A DNA stretch of 64,000 nucleotides, taken from positions 58,017,896 through 58,081,895 of the forward strand of contig NC_087068.1 in NCBI RefSeq assembly GCF_963678635.1. The letters are read 5' to 3'. This document shows positions 11,029 to 22,781 of this stretch, piece by piece; position 1 is the first letter of the stretch, and each line of letters begins with the position of its first letter. The notes below the pieces were generated by a model, which worked only from the letters and a program-made list of their open reading frames with translations, was not told the origin of the DNA and ran no database searches. A program made the translations under genes and the position numbers. Source of the stretch: Symsagittifera roscoffensis (Eukaryota > Xenacoelomorpha > Acoela > Convolutidae).

Positions 11029-12262
11029 GTGTCCCAACACCGAAGAATAAGAGATCCGACTGTCCCAACACTCGAGCAGGTAGTCATGGGACAGCACGAA
11101 CTGTCCCAACATTTGGACGAAATGTCTTGGGTCAGCACGAAGTGTCTCAACACTTGGAAGAAGGGTCTTGGGACAGTGCGAATTGTCCAAACATTTGAGT
11201 GGGGGGTCTTGGGGCAGTGTGAAGTGTCCCAACAATTGAGCAGGTAGTCTTGCGACAGCACAAAGTGTCCAAACACTAGGACGAAAGGGTCTTGGGAAAG
11301 TGCGAAGTGTCTCAACACTTGAGCAGGTAGTCTTGGGACAGCACAAAGTGTCCCAATACTAGGACGAAAGGTCTTGGGACAGTGCGAAGTGTCCCAACAC
11401 TTGAGCAGGTAGTCTTGGGACAGCACGAAATGTACCAACACTAGGATGAAAGGGTCCTGAATAGTCTGAAGGGTTCCAACACTTGAGTAGGTAGTCTTGG
11501 GACAGCACACTAGAACGAAAGGTCTTGGGACAGTGCGAAGTGTCCCAACACTTGAGCAGGTAGTCTTGGGACAGTGCGAAGTTTCCCAACACTTGAACAG
11601 GGGTGTCTTGGGAGAGTGCGAAGTGTCCCAACACTTGAACAGGAGGTCTTGGGACCAAGCGAAGTGTCCCAACACTTGAACAGGAGGTCTTGGGACAGCT
11701 CGAGGTATCCCCACACTAGAAAAGAAAGGTTTTGAGACAGTGTGAAGTGTCCCAACACTTGAGCAGGTAGTCTTGGGACAGTATGAGGTGTCCCAACACT
11801 TGGACGAAGGGTCTTGGGACAGCACGAAGTGTCCCAACATTTGCACGAAGGGTCTTGGGACAGTGCGAAGTGTCCAAACACTTGAGTGGGGGGTCATGGG
11901 ACAGTGTGAAGTGTCCCAAAACTTGAGCAGGTAGTCTTGGGACAGCACGAAGTGTCCCAACACTAGGACGAAAGGGTCTTGGGACAGTGTGAAGTGTCCC
12001 AACACTTGAGCAGGTAGTCCTGGGACAGCACGAAGTGTCCCAACACTAGAAAGAAAGGTCTTGGGACGGTGCGAAGTGTCCCAACACTTCAGCAGGTAGT
12101 CTTGGGACAGTGCGAAGTGTCCCAACACTAGAAAAGAAAGGTCTTGGGACAGTGTGAAATGTCCCAACACTTGAGCAGGTAGTCTTGAGACAGTACGAGG
12201 TGTCCCAATTTTTGAACAAAAGGTCTTGGCACAGTGTGAAGTGTCACAACACTAGAGCATAG
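11029..12262 (+). repeat. 41-bp hairpin minisatellite in the E1 leader (about 30 units)
   Basis: Unit: CTTGGGACAGTGCGAAG then TGTCCCAACACT plus a variable tail. Each unit carries GGGACA and TGTCCC arms separated by about 8 nt, so each RNA copy can fold as a 6-bp hairpin. Two tail types tend to alternate, one with GAGCAGGTAGT and one with AGGACGAAAGGGT, giving an 82-84 bp higher-order period over much of the array. The period is not a multiple of three, and long frames on the minus strand across it are by-products. It lies in the untranslated leader, between primer-binding site and gag, where retroelement packaging or internal ribosome entry signals usually lie. Confidence 0.9.
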
Positions 12263-12475
12263 GGTCCTAGGAGGGTTAAAAGACGTCTTTGGATCGTCCC
12301 AAAACTTGAGTAAAACCACAAAGACCAAATCAGAACGGCTAAAAACAGCTAAAAGTCCACACTATTGAGATTGCGAACTCGAATGGTTTTTTCTTTCAAG
12401 AATTAAGAATATTTCTTTTAGTTTTTTAAATTTTAGAATAGAAACTTGTAAATATTAAAAATGTAAACAAAAAAA

Positions 12476-13463
12476 TTGGAAATAAAAATCATGAAGCGAA
12501 GTAGGGTACCGATAGCAGAAAAGAGAGTACCAGAACAAAGACAAAATCAAAACTCGTCAAAACCGAAAGCAACACTGTCGAATCCGAAAGTAATGAGAAA
12601 GAACATTTCAGTGAGCATGGTCAACACAAGAAGCGCAAAGGAACACAAGACGAAAAAATGCGCCGTGGAAGGACCAACTGAACCTGCTGGAAAAACCATC
12701 TTGAGACGCCAGATCAAAGTGTTGTTAAGGTGGAAAGGAAAACAAAAAAAGAATGGATGATTCTTAAACAAAAAGAACGTCGTTCACAGAGAGGATTGCA
12801 GCGATGGTCGGAATGAAATCAAGAGAAGAAGAGGAGGTAATACCAATGACAGAGAAAAGCAAAAAATTGGGAACAGTTACCGCAATATTAACAGAGGCCA
12901 AACTAGACGATGAGCAGGTCAAATGTGGAGTGACGGCTAGCCATGAAAAAACAACTTCGCTTGAGCTGGGCGACTTGATGGCAGAGTTGGAGCAAATCGA
13001 CAAGCAATTGAAAAGCAGTGAAGAGGATCGAAAAGAGCTAAAAAGGGAAATACGATACAACAAGAATGAGAATCTAGACAACTGCTTCAACCTGGCAAGG
13101 GCAACGGAAGAAAAGCTACAGCAGATGTCAAACAAGGTAGAGGCTACCGACAAAGAGCAAGAGAAACATATCAAAATGCATATGCAGGAAATGAAGCAAC
13201 AGTACGACACTGTGAACAGAAAATTGTGGAATCTAGAGACGAGAATAGACACAATGAGCAAAGAACAGTCTGAAAGTTCTTGTGCCATACAGTCCAAACT
13301 GGATGCTCTCTTGAGAAACTCTATAGTGCAAGACAAAATGATAGCAGACAAACCACAAGGCAACAGAGTCGACTTTATAGAACCACAGCGGAATAAATGG
13401 GAGTCCACACCGTTACCCCGAGTGCAGCAAGCACAGGGGCAGGGGGGTCCAAGACAATCATGA
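12476..13463 (+). pseudogene. E1 gag N-terminus with coiled coil (broken)
   Basis: Two open pieces, 12476-12760 and 12804-13463, match the N-terminal part of the intact E2 gag. The first has SRVPIAEKR and MVNTRSAKEHK, matching SRIPKRG and MVETRSQKSSEEQK in E2. The likely start is the second ATG, at 12491. The second piece is a charged, heptad-like coiled-coil region (roughly residues 55-175 of that piece, for example LGDLMAELEQIDKQLKSSEE), as in E2. A frame change between the two pieces and another after 13463 break the gene. In the family this part would drive Gag assembly; here it is a remnant. Confidence 0.7.
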
Positions 13464-13535
13464 AGGGTTGGAACCTCAAACTCGACAAATGTACCAGGGG
13501 ACTCCAGCACGAACACCAATGTAGGACTTGACGCC

Positions 13536-14511
13536 ATGACATGGGCAAGCACCTGGGAAATGATGAACAGGACACTGGAACCGTTCGCGACAAGGAACAC
13601 TGACTCGAGTGAAAGAGGAAGTGGTAAATCCAGGAAAGCCTTCAAGAAACCCAAAGAGTTTAAAGATGACTCGGATGGCTGCATCGATCGACACATGGTA
13701 GAAGTCATTAGACTACACTTGGAACAGGATAACTTGAATGATGAAAGGCAGGCCTGCACAGCAATACTGAGCAACCTAGAGGGCACAGCGTTGAAATGCG
13801 TAGTAGCAAAGAAGGAAGAGGAACGTGATACCGCAGACAAGATCTTCGAAACACTGTTGAACCGATTCGGATCAGGAATGAAGGGCCACCAAGCTATGAT
13901 GAGATTTGAAAAAAGAAGACAAAGGGACGATGAGTCAATCAATCGGTTCCTGGATGAGCTTGAGATACAGTGATCCGGAAGAATCAACAAACGGAAGAAA
14001 TTTCAGCATCGCCTCGAAGTTTATCGATGGGGTAAGAAGTGACGACTTGAGAACGATGTTGGCAACGTATTAAACACTTTCAAAGGATACTGCGCCAACA
14101 CCAGAAGAGATGAGACAAAAGTCTAGGGAGTACATGTTGATGAAACCAAAAAAGTACCAGCACTCAGAAGGCAGGAATATGCAAGGAGGAAGACAACCAC
14201 AAAAGTCGTCCTAGTAAAAGCCTAGAGATGATATGGATAAACGTAGGTTATGCGCAAATTGCGGATCAGCGGATCATCACGTAGCGGGTTGTACGACATA
14301 CAAAAATTGCATGAAAAGTCTGGGATACGAGCCGGATGAAGAAGACATGAGCCAAACGGAGAAACATGAGTTTTATAGTGGCTTAATCGTTAAGATAGGC
14401 GCAAGGTGCTTCTTCTGTAATCAAGAGAGCCATTTCAGGATGGACTGTCCATGGTTTTGGGAGGCCGTGAAAAATCATCCCAAGCACAAGCTAGCACTGG
14501 CTGCGGTATAG
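13536..14511 (+). pseudogene. E1 gag capsid-like domain and two zinc knuckles (broken)
   Basis: The piece 13536-13973 carries the retrotransposon gag domain, with FKKPKEFKDDSDGCIDRHMVE, shortened here to FKKP...DGCID, then LEGTALKCVVAKK, LNRFGSGMKGHQAMMRFEKR, all close to E2. A frame change follows near 13972. The piece 14233-14511 holds two CCHC knuckles, CANCGSADHHVAGC and CFFCNQESHFRMDC, both with the C-x2-C-x4-H-x4-C spacing. These bind the RNA genome in the particle. Stops between the pieces (for example near 14071 and 14214) inactivate the gene. Confidence 0.8.
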
Positions 14512-14824
14512 AATACGAGGAACAGACAAGCCGAAATTGATTTGAAGAGCACGATGGCAGCAAGTGGGGAATTATTGACAAAAACGGTGAAAGCTGTAAC
14601 GCAGGTCAAAACTGCCATGGAGGCTGAGGCTGGGAATTCACTGGAGATAAACTATGAGAGAGCAGCTGCAGAGGCATCAACAAAAAGAAGCAAGACTTGG
14701 CGACAAAAGAAATCGAGCAACGACTAAAGCCGGAGATAGAGAAGCAGAGATTGAATGAGACACTCTGCAGGACGATCCCAGTGACAGAAGCCGCAGAGAG
14801 CGCATTTGCAACACTCTAAAAACG

Positions 14825-15610
14825 GTGACGGGAAAACCATTTGGCATAACGAAAATTGAAGCAAGAATATTGTCAATATTCACAGTGGGCGGTCACGAAG
14901 TAACAAGAAACCTGAGTGAACCGAGCGATCAGACGATAATGCACATTGATGTGTACGCAGATTACTTGAGTGCAATAAGTCCGCAGACGACTTCTAGAGC
15001 CTTGAGGGCACTACTCACAAGAGGTGGTAGCAAATCAGTACGCGTCGACAATAGGTACACGGAAGCCTATGGTCCGCATAAGGTAACGCTAAACAAAGAT
15101 GGAATAAACATCTACACATGATAACATGTGATGAAGACCTAGCCGGAAAAATCTAAGTGAATAATGAAAAATAAAAACTGAGATCGATTGGACACTGCGC
15201 CATGTTAGAAGAAGATGCGATGCATATCGTGACGGAAGCAGACGTATCTGCACACGTACTAGACATAAGCGGAAGGAAGACTCATCTGCGCGGGTTACGA
15301 CACAGGAGCGGTCTTGAGCGTCATACCAATCGAAACATGGAAGAGGATGGGCTTCAACAAAGGCGACTTGATAGACTCGAGAATACGGCTGTCAGCAGCA
15401 AACAAAGGGGCGCTGCGGGTACTAGGCAGGACACCAACAATAGCCCTAAACTTGGGGGAACGCAACTTGTGGATGAGCTTTCTCGTAGTAGAGAAACTAG
15501 ATGAGTCTGACCAATTCATTTTAGGCAGAGACTTCATCAGGAATTTCGATGTAACAATTAATCTAAACAATGCGATGTTCACGATTCGGAACCGGGAAGG
15601 AAGTACGTAA
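14825..15610 (+). pseudogene. E1 pre-protease and aspartic protease (broken)
   Basis: 14825-15121 matches the E2 segment just before the protease, including RNLSEPS and YADYL. A stop follows. The protease core is split: the D-T-G-A motif is visible at about 15299-15310, followed by VLSVIPIETWKRMGF and then FILGRDFIRNFDV in 15314-15610, the expected flap and ILG elements. The catalytic Asp is thus still encoded, but in a frame closed by stops upstream. The protease frame ends at 15608-15610 by a one-base phase change; the following protein sequence continues in another frame. Confidence 0.75.
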
Positions 15611-16837
15611 TTAAACCGGTAAATTTAATAATGGCGAATGAGAATAAAGGACCGGTATTGTTGAGTGGGAATGTAAGGCTGAAAGCAAACGAAGCGGCAA
15701 TAGAAAGCTTGCGGATGAAAAATTATTATGAACTAACTGACAATGAGCAAGTATGCATAGTCCTAAACCCAAACAGTCAAAGTGCTGCTATTTTAGGAAT
15801 ATCCTTCTCGATAACCAAGATTGGCCTCTGCGTCAGTGTCTTGTTGAGTACTCTTGATATACCTATCACAATCCAGAGGGGACAGGAAATTGGGATACGC
15901 TCTACCTGTGAAAACTCGATATGAAATGACTGAAAATGTAAAAGAAAATGAAGTTTTTGATTGCCCGAACCATAGGGATAAGATTTATATCTTGAGAAGA
16001 TTGAAGAAAATAAAGTATTCATCGGGTCTTATGAAATCGCTTAAGTCAGAGACAGTGGATGGACTTTTGAGCGGTTCGAAATTTCCGGAAATACACACTA
16101 CAGGAATTAGAAGTGGATAAACCGGTTTTAGCAGAGATAGAGCACTTGAGGGGTAAGGTGATGGAAGAACAGCTCGAAGCCATCAAGGACGTACTAGATC
16201 GGAACGAGGATGTTTTTTCGAAACATAAGGCAGACATTGGATGTTGTAACTTCGTTGAACACGAAATAGAGCTTGAGGAGTCGGCGGTACCACACAGGTA
16301 GGGTGCGAGGCGTATGACCCCTAACAAATCGGATGCATGTAGAAAAGAGATAGAAACTCTTCTAAAGTTTGACATGATAGAAATGCCTAACCCATAGCTA
16401 GGATTGATGAGAGCCTCTCGAAATTAGGGTATGCAAAAGTTAACTCTTGATTTAGGATCGGCTTTTTGGCAGGTTCAACTGAGGAAGCAAGACAGGGACA
16501 AAAGAGGGTTTGCCTGCGAGCTGGGTCTGTTTCAATGGAAAAGGATGCCCTTTGGTCTTTGCAATGCCACGGCTACGTTTCAACGATTGATGGCACACGC
16601 ACTGACAAGCGTAACGAAGAAATATGGCAACCTGGTGACGTGGTAATAGCGACACCTACTTTAGAGGACCACATCGAGCGACTAGACGAGGTGTTCACTT
16701 GCATGAAAAGAGCGGGACTAAAATGCAAGCCATCGAAGTGCGAGATACTCAAGGACTCGATTAAATGCCTGGGAAGGATGGTGGATAGACATGGCATCAG
16801 ACCAGACCGAGACGCAGTAGAAATGGATCTGACCTGA
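15611..16837 (+). pseudogene. E1 reverse transcriptase remnant, catalytic motif deleted
   Basis: 15631-15924 matches the E2 linker between protease and RT (LNPNSQSAAILG, IQRG). After 16301 (VEHEIELEE) the RT fingers region is shortened relative to E2 by roughly 180 bp. TLDLGSAFWQVQLRK and MPFGLCNATATFQRLM are readable at 16431-16646. The following YVDD motif, present in E2, is missing because of a 16-bp deletion at about 16635, between repeats of TGA; the frame is also lost there. The downstream thumb-like part (TPTLEDHIERLDEV) is readable to 16837. Nearly all of the RNase H domain (about 1 kb in E2) is absent. This copy cannot make active RT. Confidence 0.8.
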
Positions 16838-17033
16838 AAATCACCAAAAACGGAGCATCAACTGATGAGTTTCTTGGGTTTTGCGAACTATTACAGGGAA
16901 TTCAGAAGAAGGATGCAGATGGTAGTGAGGACTCCTTGAAAGAAAAACAACCTGCGAAAAAGAAATTTTGCAGTCATTAGTTGAAAAAATCTCGGAAGAG
17001 ATACTAAGGTAGAATATGGTTTGAAAGAAGAAA

Positions 17034-18750
17034 GTGTCCTTTAGGGAGGAGGCCGAACACCTTGGACTAGGGAGTGGCCCACATCAGAAGCAAAATGCTG
17101 AAGAAGAGAAGTTGTACGGGGAGTCCGAAGAATGGGATGAAGACTCAGAGAAGAGTGGCGATGATCAAGATAGTCTCTGCACGATATTGGCAGAAGAGAA
17201 GATGAGGCACCGCGACAGGGAACTACAAACTAATTTTTCCTCGGGAACGTACAATCTAGATCAGCAGGAGTTGGACGGAGGAGAAGAGCTTGAGAAAAAT
17301 GCAGTATCAAGGAAACCGTTCAAGGATCTTTCATGCAATTCAAATGTCAGGACAAACCTGGTGCCAAACGAAGACAGGGAGGTCCTGAGAAGGATAGTCT
17401 GCGTCAAGTTAAAAGACGACATCCACAGTCCTGGAGAACTGAATGGTCAGATGATGGCTTTGAAGGAACACGTCAAAGCGAGATACAGGCTGTCGGATCT
17501 GATACGAGCCCAGAAGAATGACAAGATAACAAGCAATCTCTCCAAATGGATCCAGACAGGAGTCAAAAAGAAAGGGGATCTGGAAGAAGACAGTCACAAG
17601 ATCTTGATAAGTTCTACAAAAAGAAGAGATTAACTATATCACACAGATGATGGTGTGGTAGCCTGTAGAAGAAAAAATGAGGAGAAGATATTACACAAGC
17701 ATAATCTCATCATACTACCACAGATATACCAGAGGGAATTGTTATTCAGATCGCACGATCAGATGGGACATCACGGGATAGATAAGGTACAACTAAGAAT
17801 ACTACACAGGTTTGATTGGCCAGGGTTAAGAAAGGCCTGCAAAAGATGGGTGAACGCATGTCTGTCGTGTTTACAAATGAAAGACCCTAGAAAATGAAGT
17901 TCCCACTCAAGTCCGTAGAGAGCTCGGAATTTAACTAAGTCGTGCAGATAGACCATCAGAAAATCTGCATGACTGACTCGGGATATAATCAAATACTGGA
18001 CACTTTACGAAGTTGGCAGAGGCGGTGCCATGTCAAACAGCCTCAGCTGAGGAGACTTGTGACCATTTGGTAACGCATTGGATTTCGCGATGTGGTTGTC
18101 CGATGACATTCCAATCGGACAACAGGAAAATCTGACAAAAGAGTTGATGAGTAGATCGCACATTGCTCAAGCACACTCAACAACTTACCATCCTCAGACT
18201 AACGGATCGGTGGAAAGACATAACAGAATGCTGGTGAACATGCTCAGGGTGTATTGCTCGAGATACATGACATACTGAGATAAGTATCTGCCGCAAGTGG
18301 TAGAGGCGTACAACAGCACGCAACACCCAACAACAGGAATCAGCCCTTTCATGATGTCAACTGGCAGAGAGAGAGCGATGCCCGTAACATTCTTCTATCC
18401 AGAATACGAAGGGAAAATACGTCTCCTCAGGCGTATGTGAAAGAAGCTGTCAAGAGACAGCAGGAACTGAAGGAGCTCTGCAGGAGAACACGGCGCAAGC
18501 ACAACTGAGACAACGGAAGAAGTACGATTTAAAAAATACTTCAGGAGAAACCGTATGCATAGGGACATTATGTCTGGGTGTTCCAGAAGATCATACCTCC
18601 AAAGGGCACGAAAAAATTACTAAAGAAATGGCGAGGACCGTTCATGATAACGGAGGTACACCAGCAGGAACGGTTCTACCGCTTGAGTACAGGGGCGTGC
18701 AGCGCACTATGAAAATCTGAAACCTCATGTCCCATCTCCGAAGACTGGTA
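17034..18750 (+). pseudogene. E1 integrase remnant
   Basis: 17034-17633 corresponds to the acidic linker and pre-integrase part of E2. 17655-17897 has the HHCC zinc-binding domain of Ty3/gypsy integrases (HDQMGHHGIDK, then CLSCLQM). The first core Asp follows in QIDHQKICMTDSGYN at about 17945-17985, the second lies in the SDN at about 18111-18119, which then runs into a deletion, and the Glu lies in NGSVERHNRM at about 18204-18233. The C-terminal GPY/F-like part (KGTKKLLKKWRGPF) is at about 18600-18645. Stops and small indels separate all these parts. It once inserted the cDNA into the genome; this copy is inactive. Confidence 0.8.
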
Positions 18751-18763
18751 TGTACCACAGAAC

Positions 18764-20041
18764 ATGGACAAACTCGAGTACCTACTGCTAGAGCCAGCAT
18801 GTGAAGTCAACGAAAAAGGCACCAGAGAAAAGAATGACAGCAACGAGGACGTGAGCATGGAAGATAATGAGAAAATAGATGCAGATTCAGATGCGGGATC
18901 TTTTGCGGAGGAAAATTGGAATGATCCTGAGCAGAACGAGGTGCCGAAGTGGACGGAACCAGACTTGCCAAAGACAGCAGGGAGAAGGAATGGCAATCGA
19001 AAGCGGACAGGCATGGGATAAAACAGGTATGGGGATGACTTCTTGATTGACAAGATACAACCCGAGAAGATAGGCGAGGAGTTAATGAATGTGGGCGAGC
19101 TAGTAGCCGATGAAAAATGGCAAATCATCAACGACAGCGAACACTCCCTGCAGGAAGATCATTCGACACCAGAATGAGAAATAGACCTGGAGCAGAGCGA
19201 GATAGAAAGGAGGGAAAACACAAACTTGAGGATACTGGAATGGATGCGTGACCTGGAGAACAAAGGAGAAGAAGCGCAAAGTAGCCAGCAGGTCGACGTG
19301 TCAGCAGAAAGACATGTGAAAACGAAAGATCCCCTTTTCGGTTGGACAGCTACCGATCGGCCACTAGAGATACCACCAGATAATTTAGACTTAACATTAT
19401 CGACGGGGACGTCGATAATAATTTTTGTTCGTAGAGTGGGGGTAGGACTTACCCTCACCGAAAATTTGATGATAAAAATGCTCAGGGAAGTGAGAAAGAA
19501 CATCGGGTTGGAATTGAATCAAGAGGAAGTTGAGCCTACCATAGGTAGAAACTTCAAGACAACATTCGAAATACCCAACGAACATTCAGAGAACATCCTG
19601 ATCACGGACAGCGACTTCATTTGATCAGATACGACAAGTGCAATCTGCATAACGGCAGACATGAGCTTCAAGTTGAGACTAGATTCCGACTTTAAGATAG
19701 AATATCAGAATGTGGAATTTCTATTCAGGCAGAGACCGGGGTTGGGAGGAATGGCTGCGCTTCCTCCTTCAGTTTCACAAGTTCCGGGCAAATACCTGTG
19801 CTTTTTGGTAACAACGGTCAATGAAAAACATACGGTAGACCCCAAACACCTGATGTTGGCACTAACGAGGCTGAGGCACTTCATGATCCATAGAGGGATA
19901 CTGGAGGTCTCGATGCCGGTCAACATCTCAAAAAGGGACAAGTTGAACCCTTGGGAATTGTACGCCATCCTACTCGTGGTCTTTGCAGAAACAGAAAAAA
20001 TGGTACACCTACACAAGAAATACTACTTGAGTATCGCCTGA
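18764..20041 (+). pseudogene. E1 post-integrase region and macro-domain-like sequence
   Basis: 18764-19021 and 19226-19624 match the acidic tail after integrase in E2. 19661-20041 (126 residues) matches the E2 macro-like segment: ITADMSFKLRLDSDFKIEY corresponds to the family's 'aDlrmgkGIA..fkkkfg' portion, GLGGMAALPPSVSQVPGKYLCFLV to the strand after it, HTVDPKHLMLAL to the 'hKPtyenLessL' helix, and VSMPVNISKRDKLNPWELYAILLVVF to the 'aiPrigcGldgLdWe' strand-helix. This pattern fits the TARG1/OARD1 type of macro domain, which removes or binds ADP-ribose. A TGA at 19622-19624 breaks the frame just before the domain. The glycine-rich loop is degenerate, so catalytic activity is doubtful. The macro assignment is an inference from motif order. 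Confidence 0.55.
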
Positions 20042-20535
20042 GCTTTGGGCCGACAGGGAGGTCTTGAGTTAGGAAGCAAAGGACTCTCGATTTAGGTTAA
20101 AGGGGGGTACGAGTTAGGTGCAAGGGTGCACGAGGCAGGTAGATGTATTTTAATGTAATTGGCATGACAATTAAATCTTAGAGAGTTGATGGTGCCAAAA
20201 ATCGAAATGATTCTGCATGCTCTTAAAATCACTAATTGAAGTATTTTAACGAAGAATTATTGGGATAACGTTTAAAAAAACACAGTAATGGGGGAGGCTT
20301 AGAACGTCTTGGTCTAAAAATGGGTTTTATTTTCGGATTGATTTGCAAAATCGAATTGACAACCAAGCCACACTCGTTTGAAGAAAGAAGGAGATCTTGA
20401 GCAAAGTTCTCCATTAGCAATGTCAGAGAAAAACTTTTCTCAAGTATCAACCGGGGAAAGGTGTTTCTTGAGCCTAACTGGTAATGGGCTTCTCGAGTTG
20501 GTTTGCTGAAAGGTACTTCTTGAGTTGGTTGATAC
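20042..20535 (+). other. E1 inter-ORF gap
   Basis: No coding match to E2 is seen here. The corresponding gap in E2 is 48181-48559. The conserved presence of a 0.4-0.5 kb non-coding gap before the second coding block suggests that the downstream ORF is expressed separately. Confidence 0.5.
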
Positions 20536-22781
20536 GTGAGATCGCCTGAGAATACAGTGACGATGGCAGATCACTTTTGGAAGTCTATGCTGGCAGCGCT
20601 CAAAAGGCCTACCCTCGACGAGCTATACAAGCGCTTGAGGGATCTCGACTCTACTCGGGTCGATGCGAGATTGGATGTTGAACGCCATCCTACAGTTAGA
20701 GACGCAAGGGGAAAGTAGAGAATCAGCGACAGAAGCCGTGTTGATGGTTGGCTACACTTCGGAGAGAGTATCCAATCAAGAACAGACCAGAAGGCTATCC
20801 TGGAACGTGGATGGAGGCGTGAGGGGATTCGAATTGACAAGGAATCCCGGCGTGAGTAATAACACAGAGTATGGTGCGGGAGAATTCCCACTCCCCACCA
20901 GACCGCCAGCGGGATTTGCAGCCCATTCCACCAGCAGACCATTGTCCATGATACGGTCTCAGCATACAGAGGAGGCATACCCGGACATCAGTAACTTGAA
21001 GAAGGAACTAGAAAGGGCTCAGAGGGAGCGAGATAAATCGAACTTTGATAGGGATGGTGCGAAACTTGAGAGGGACCAGGCGAACCTGGAAAGAGATCAA
21101 GCGATCCTCGAGAGGGATCAGGCAAGGCGCGATCTGAGTATAATTAGGGCGGAGTATCAGCAGGCACAGAAGGTGCGTGAGAATGAGGCGAACTGCGAGC
21201 AGATAAAGTCAGAGATGGAAAAGATTCAGAGGAGGCAACGAGAGTTCGCGGAGCAGAAGGAAAGGAAGACGAGGACGACGGAACCAGCTGCCAAGGCATC
21301 GATACCAGAGTGGCAGATGGAGGTGAATGAGGTTCCTAGGTCCAGTGGATGATTCAATTTAGTCCATGTGGCCCATGAGCACATGAACGAGGGACTGGAA
21401 ATGAGGAGACCACGCGAGCCGGTGCCCCTCCGTGCGCGGTCTAGAGGCGCAACCAATACGACCATTGATGCAGGTCACACTCCCGAGATATACTCCGAGC
21501 TCAACCCCTAGCAGTAGCCAAATCAGCGGGAGTTCACGTCTTAAGGAGCTACAAGATAGGTTACAGTTGAGAACCCGTGACGATTCGACGCGACAAGAGC
21601 AACTTTCCAACTGGAGGGAACATCCAGTCAGGAATGCAATAATCGCGAGTTACAGGAAAAACACAGATGGCGCCTATCACAGGCACAAACGCGTAGACTG
21701 GACAACGGCGCAACGGGCGAGAAGGGATTGCTTCCATGGCGCGTGTTGGGCTGAATACTTCACACAGCCAAAAATACCAGATGGTGCGGTCTACTTGATC
21801 ATAGGGGACAGGCTGATACGTGTGCTGACGCGAATCCAGTCACATTGGCAAGTTGGAGTCTTGAGTTTTTCTGGAGCTCTAACGCCGCAGATGTTGGCGT
21901 CAGTGGAGATGTTAGACATGGTGAAGATGTACATGGTCACTTTGATGATGGGAACCAATGACGTCCAGGGGGAGCCGAGAAAGGTAATGAGGCTGAACGG
22001 GAAGATGATTTGTATTCTTGAGGAGCTGAGGATTTATCTGGATCCCGCGATACTCACCATTTGCACTGTCCCATATAATATGAAGGCTGACCAGCAGGCG
22101 AGAGAGATGAATGAAAAAGTGCGCAATATCAACGAGATAATTAGACAGATCCAGCAGAGGAGCGTGCTCCCCGTAAAATTGTTGGACGTGGCCGATATGA
22201 TGGAACGCTCCCTTCCGGATGATGCGTCTTCGGATGGCATCCATTTTGATAGGCCCAGGGGCATGGAGTGGCTGAATGGTGTCTTCCAGAGGCACATAAG
22301 CATTCTGGAGTCGGACATGCTGGAAACAGCCCAGTTCACCTTTGGTCCACCCCCAATTCCTCCCTTCTTTGCAACTAGGCCCCTATCTGGCCGTCTGAGA
22401 GCGAGAATCGACTCGAGAGATAGCTCAAGAAGCTGCCGGAACAGACAACTAGGATCCACGCCCCAAAGTTCAGTGGTGTCGTCAGTGGTGGTGGTGGAAA
22501 ATAAGAAGGCGGAGAGACCAGTAGAGACTAGCAAGGCACAGTATCTAGAGAGGGTGAAAGAGTTGGATCTGGAGGATTCAGCATGCAGGCAGGAGTTGGC
22601 GGAGGTCCTGGGGCTCAAGAACGTGTCACATGAAGACTTGAGTAGACACCACTGCGTGGACTGCTTAAATGCCCACGAGGCGCATTTCTCAAGAGCCAAG
22701 ACATTGGAGACAGTAGACTTAACTGGGATTCCGCAGAAGTCGACAATGGGACCAAGCAATTGGGGAGTTCAGGACTCATAG
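20536..22781 (+). pseudogene. E1 ORF2 N-terminus: coiled coil plus SGNH-hydrolase-like domain
   Basis: Open pieces are 20536-20718, 20663-21352 and 21432-22781. The second has a long repetitive coiled coil (about residues 110-215) with repeated LERDQAN/LERDQAI units. The third (449 residues) has an SGNH/GDSL-like fold signature: GDRL at 21804-21815 where GDSL is expected, GTND at 21951-21962 (oxyanion block III) and DGIHFD at 22233-22250 (block V, catalytic Asp and His). The catalytic Ser is Arg here, whereas E2 keeps Ser. Near the C-terminus CVDCLNAHEAH (about residues 409-419) looks like a small Cys2His2-type metal site that E2 lacks. The piece runs without a break into the region that is a separate ORF in E2. 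Confidence 0.65.

Noticed and set aside
11025-12170. A 381-codon open frame on the minus strand with repeating LGHFALSQD-like peptide
   Set aside because: It lies wholly in the 41-bp minisatellite. A stop-free unit whose length is not a multiple of three yields open frames in all phases; no domain and no start context.
12764-13990. 408-codon minus-strand ORF, Ser/Leu/Phe-rich
   Set aside because: Antisense shadow of E1 gag; plus-strand frame has coiled coil and gag domain shared with E2.
22034-22759. 241-codon minus-strand ORF
   Set aside because: Antisense to the SGNH-like segment, not conserved in E2.
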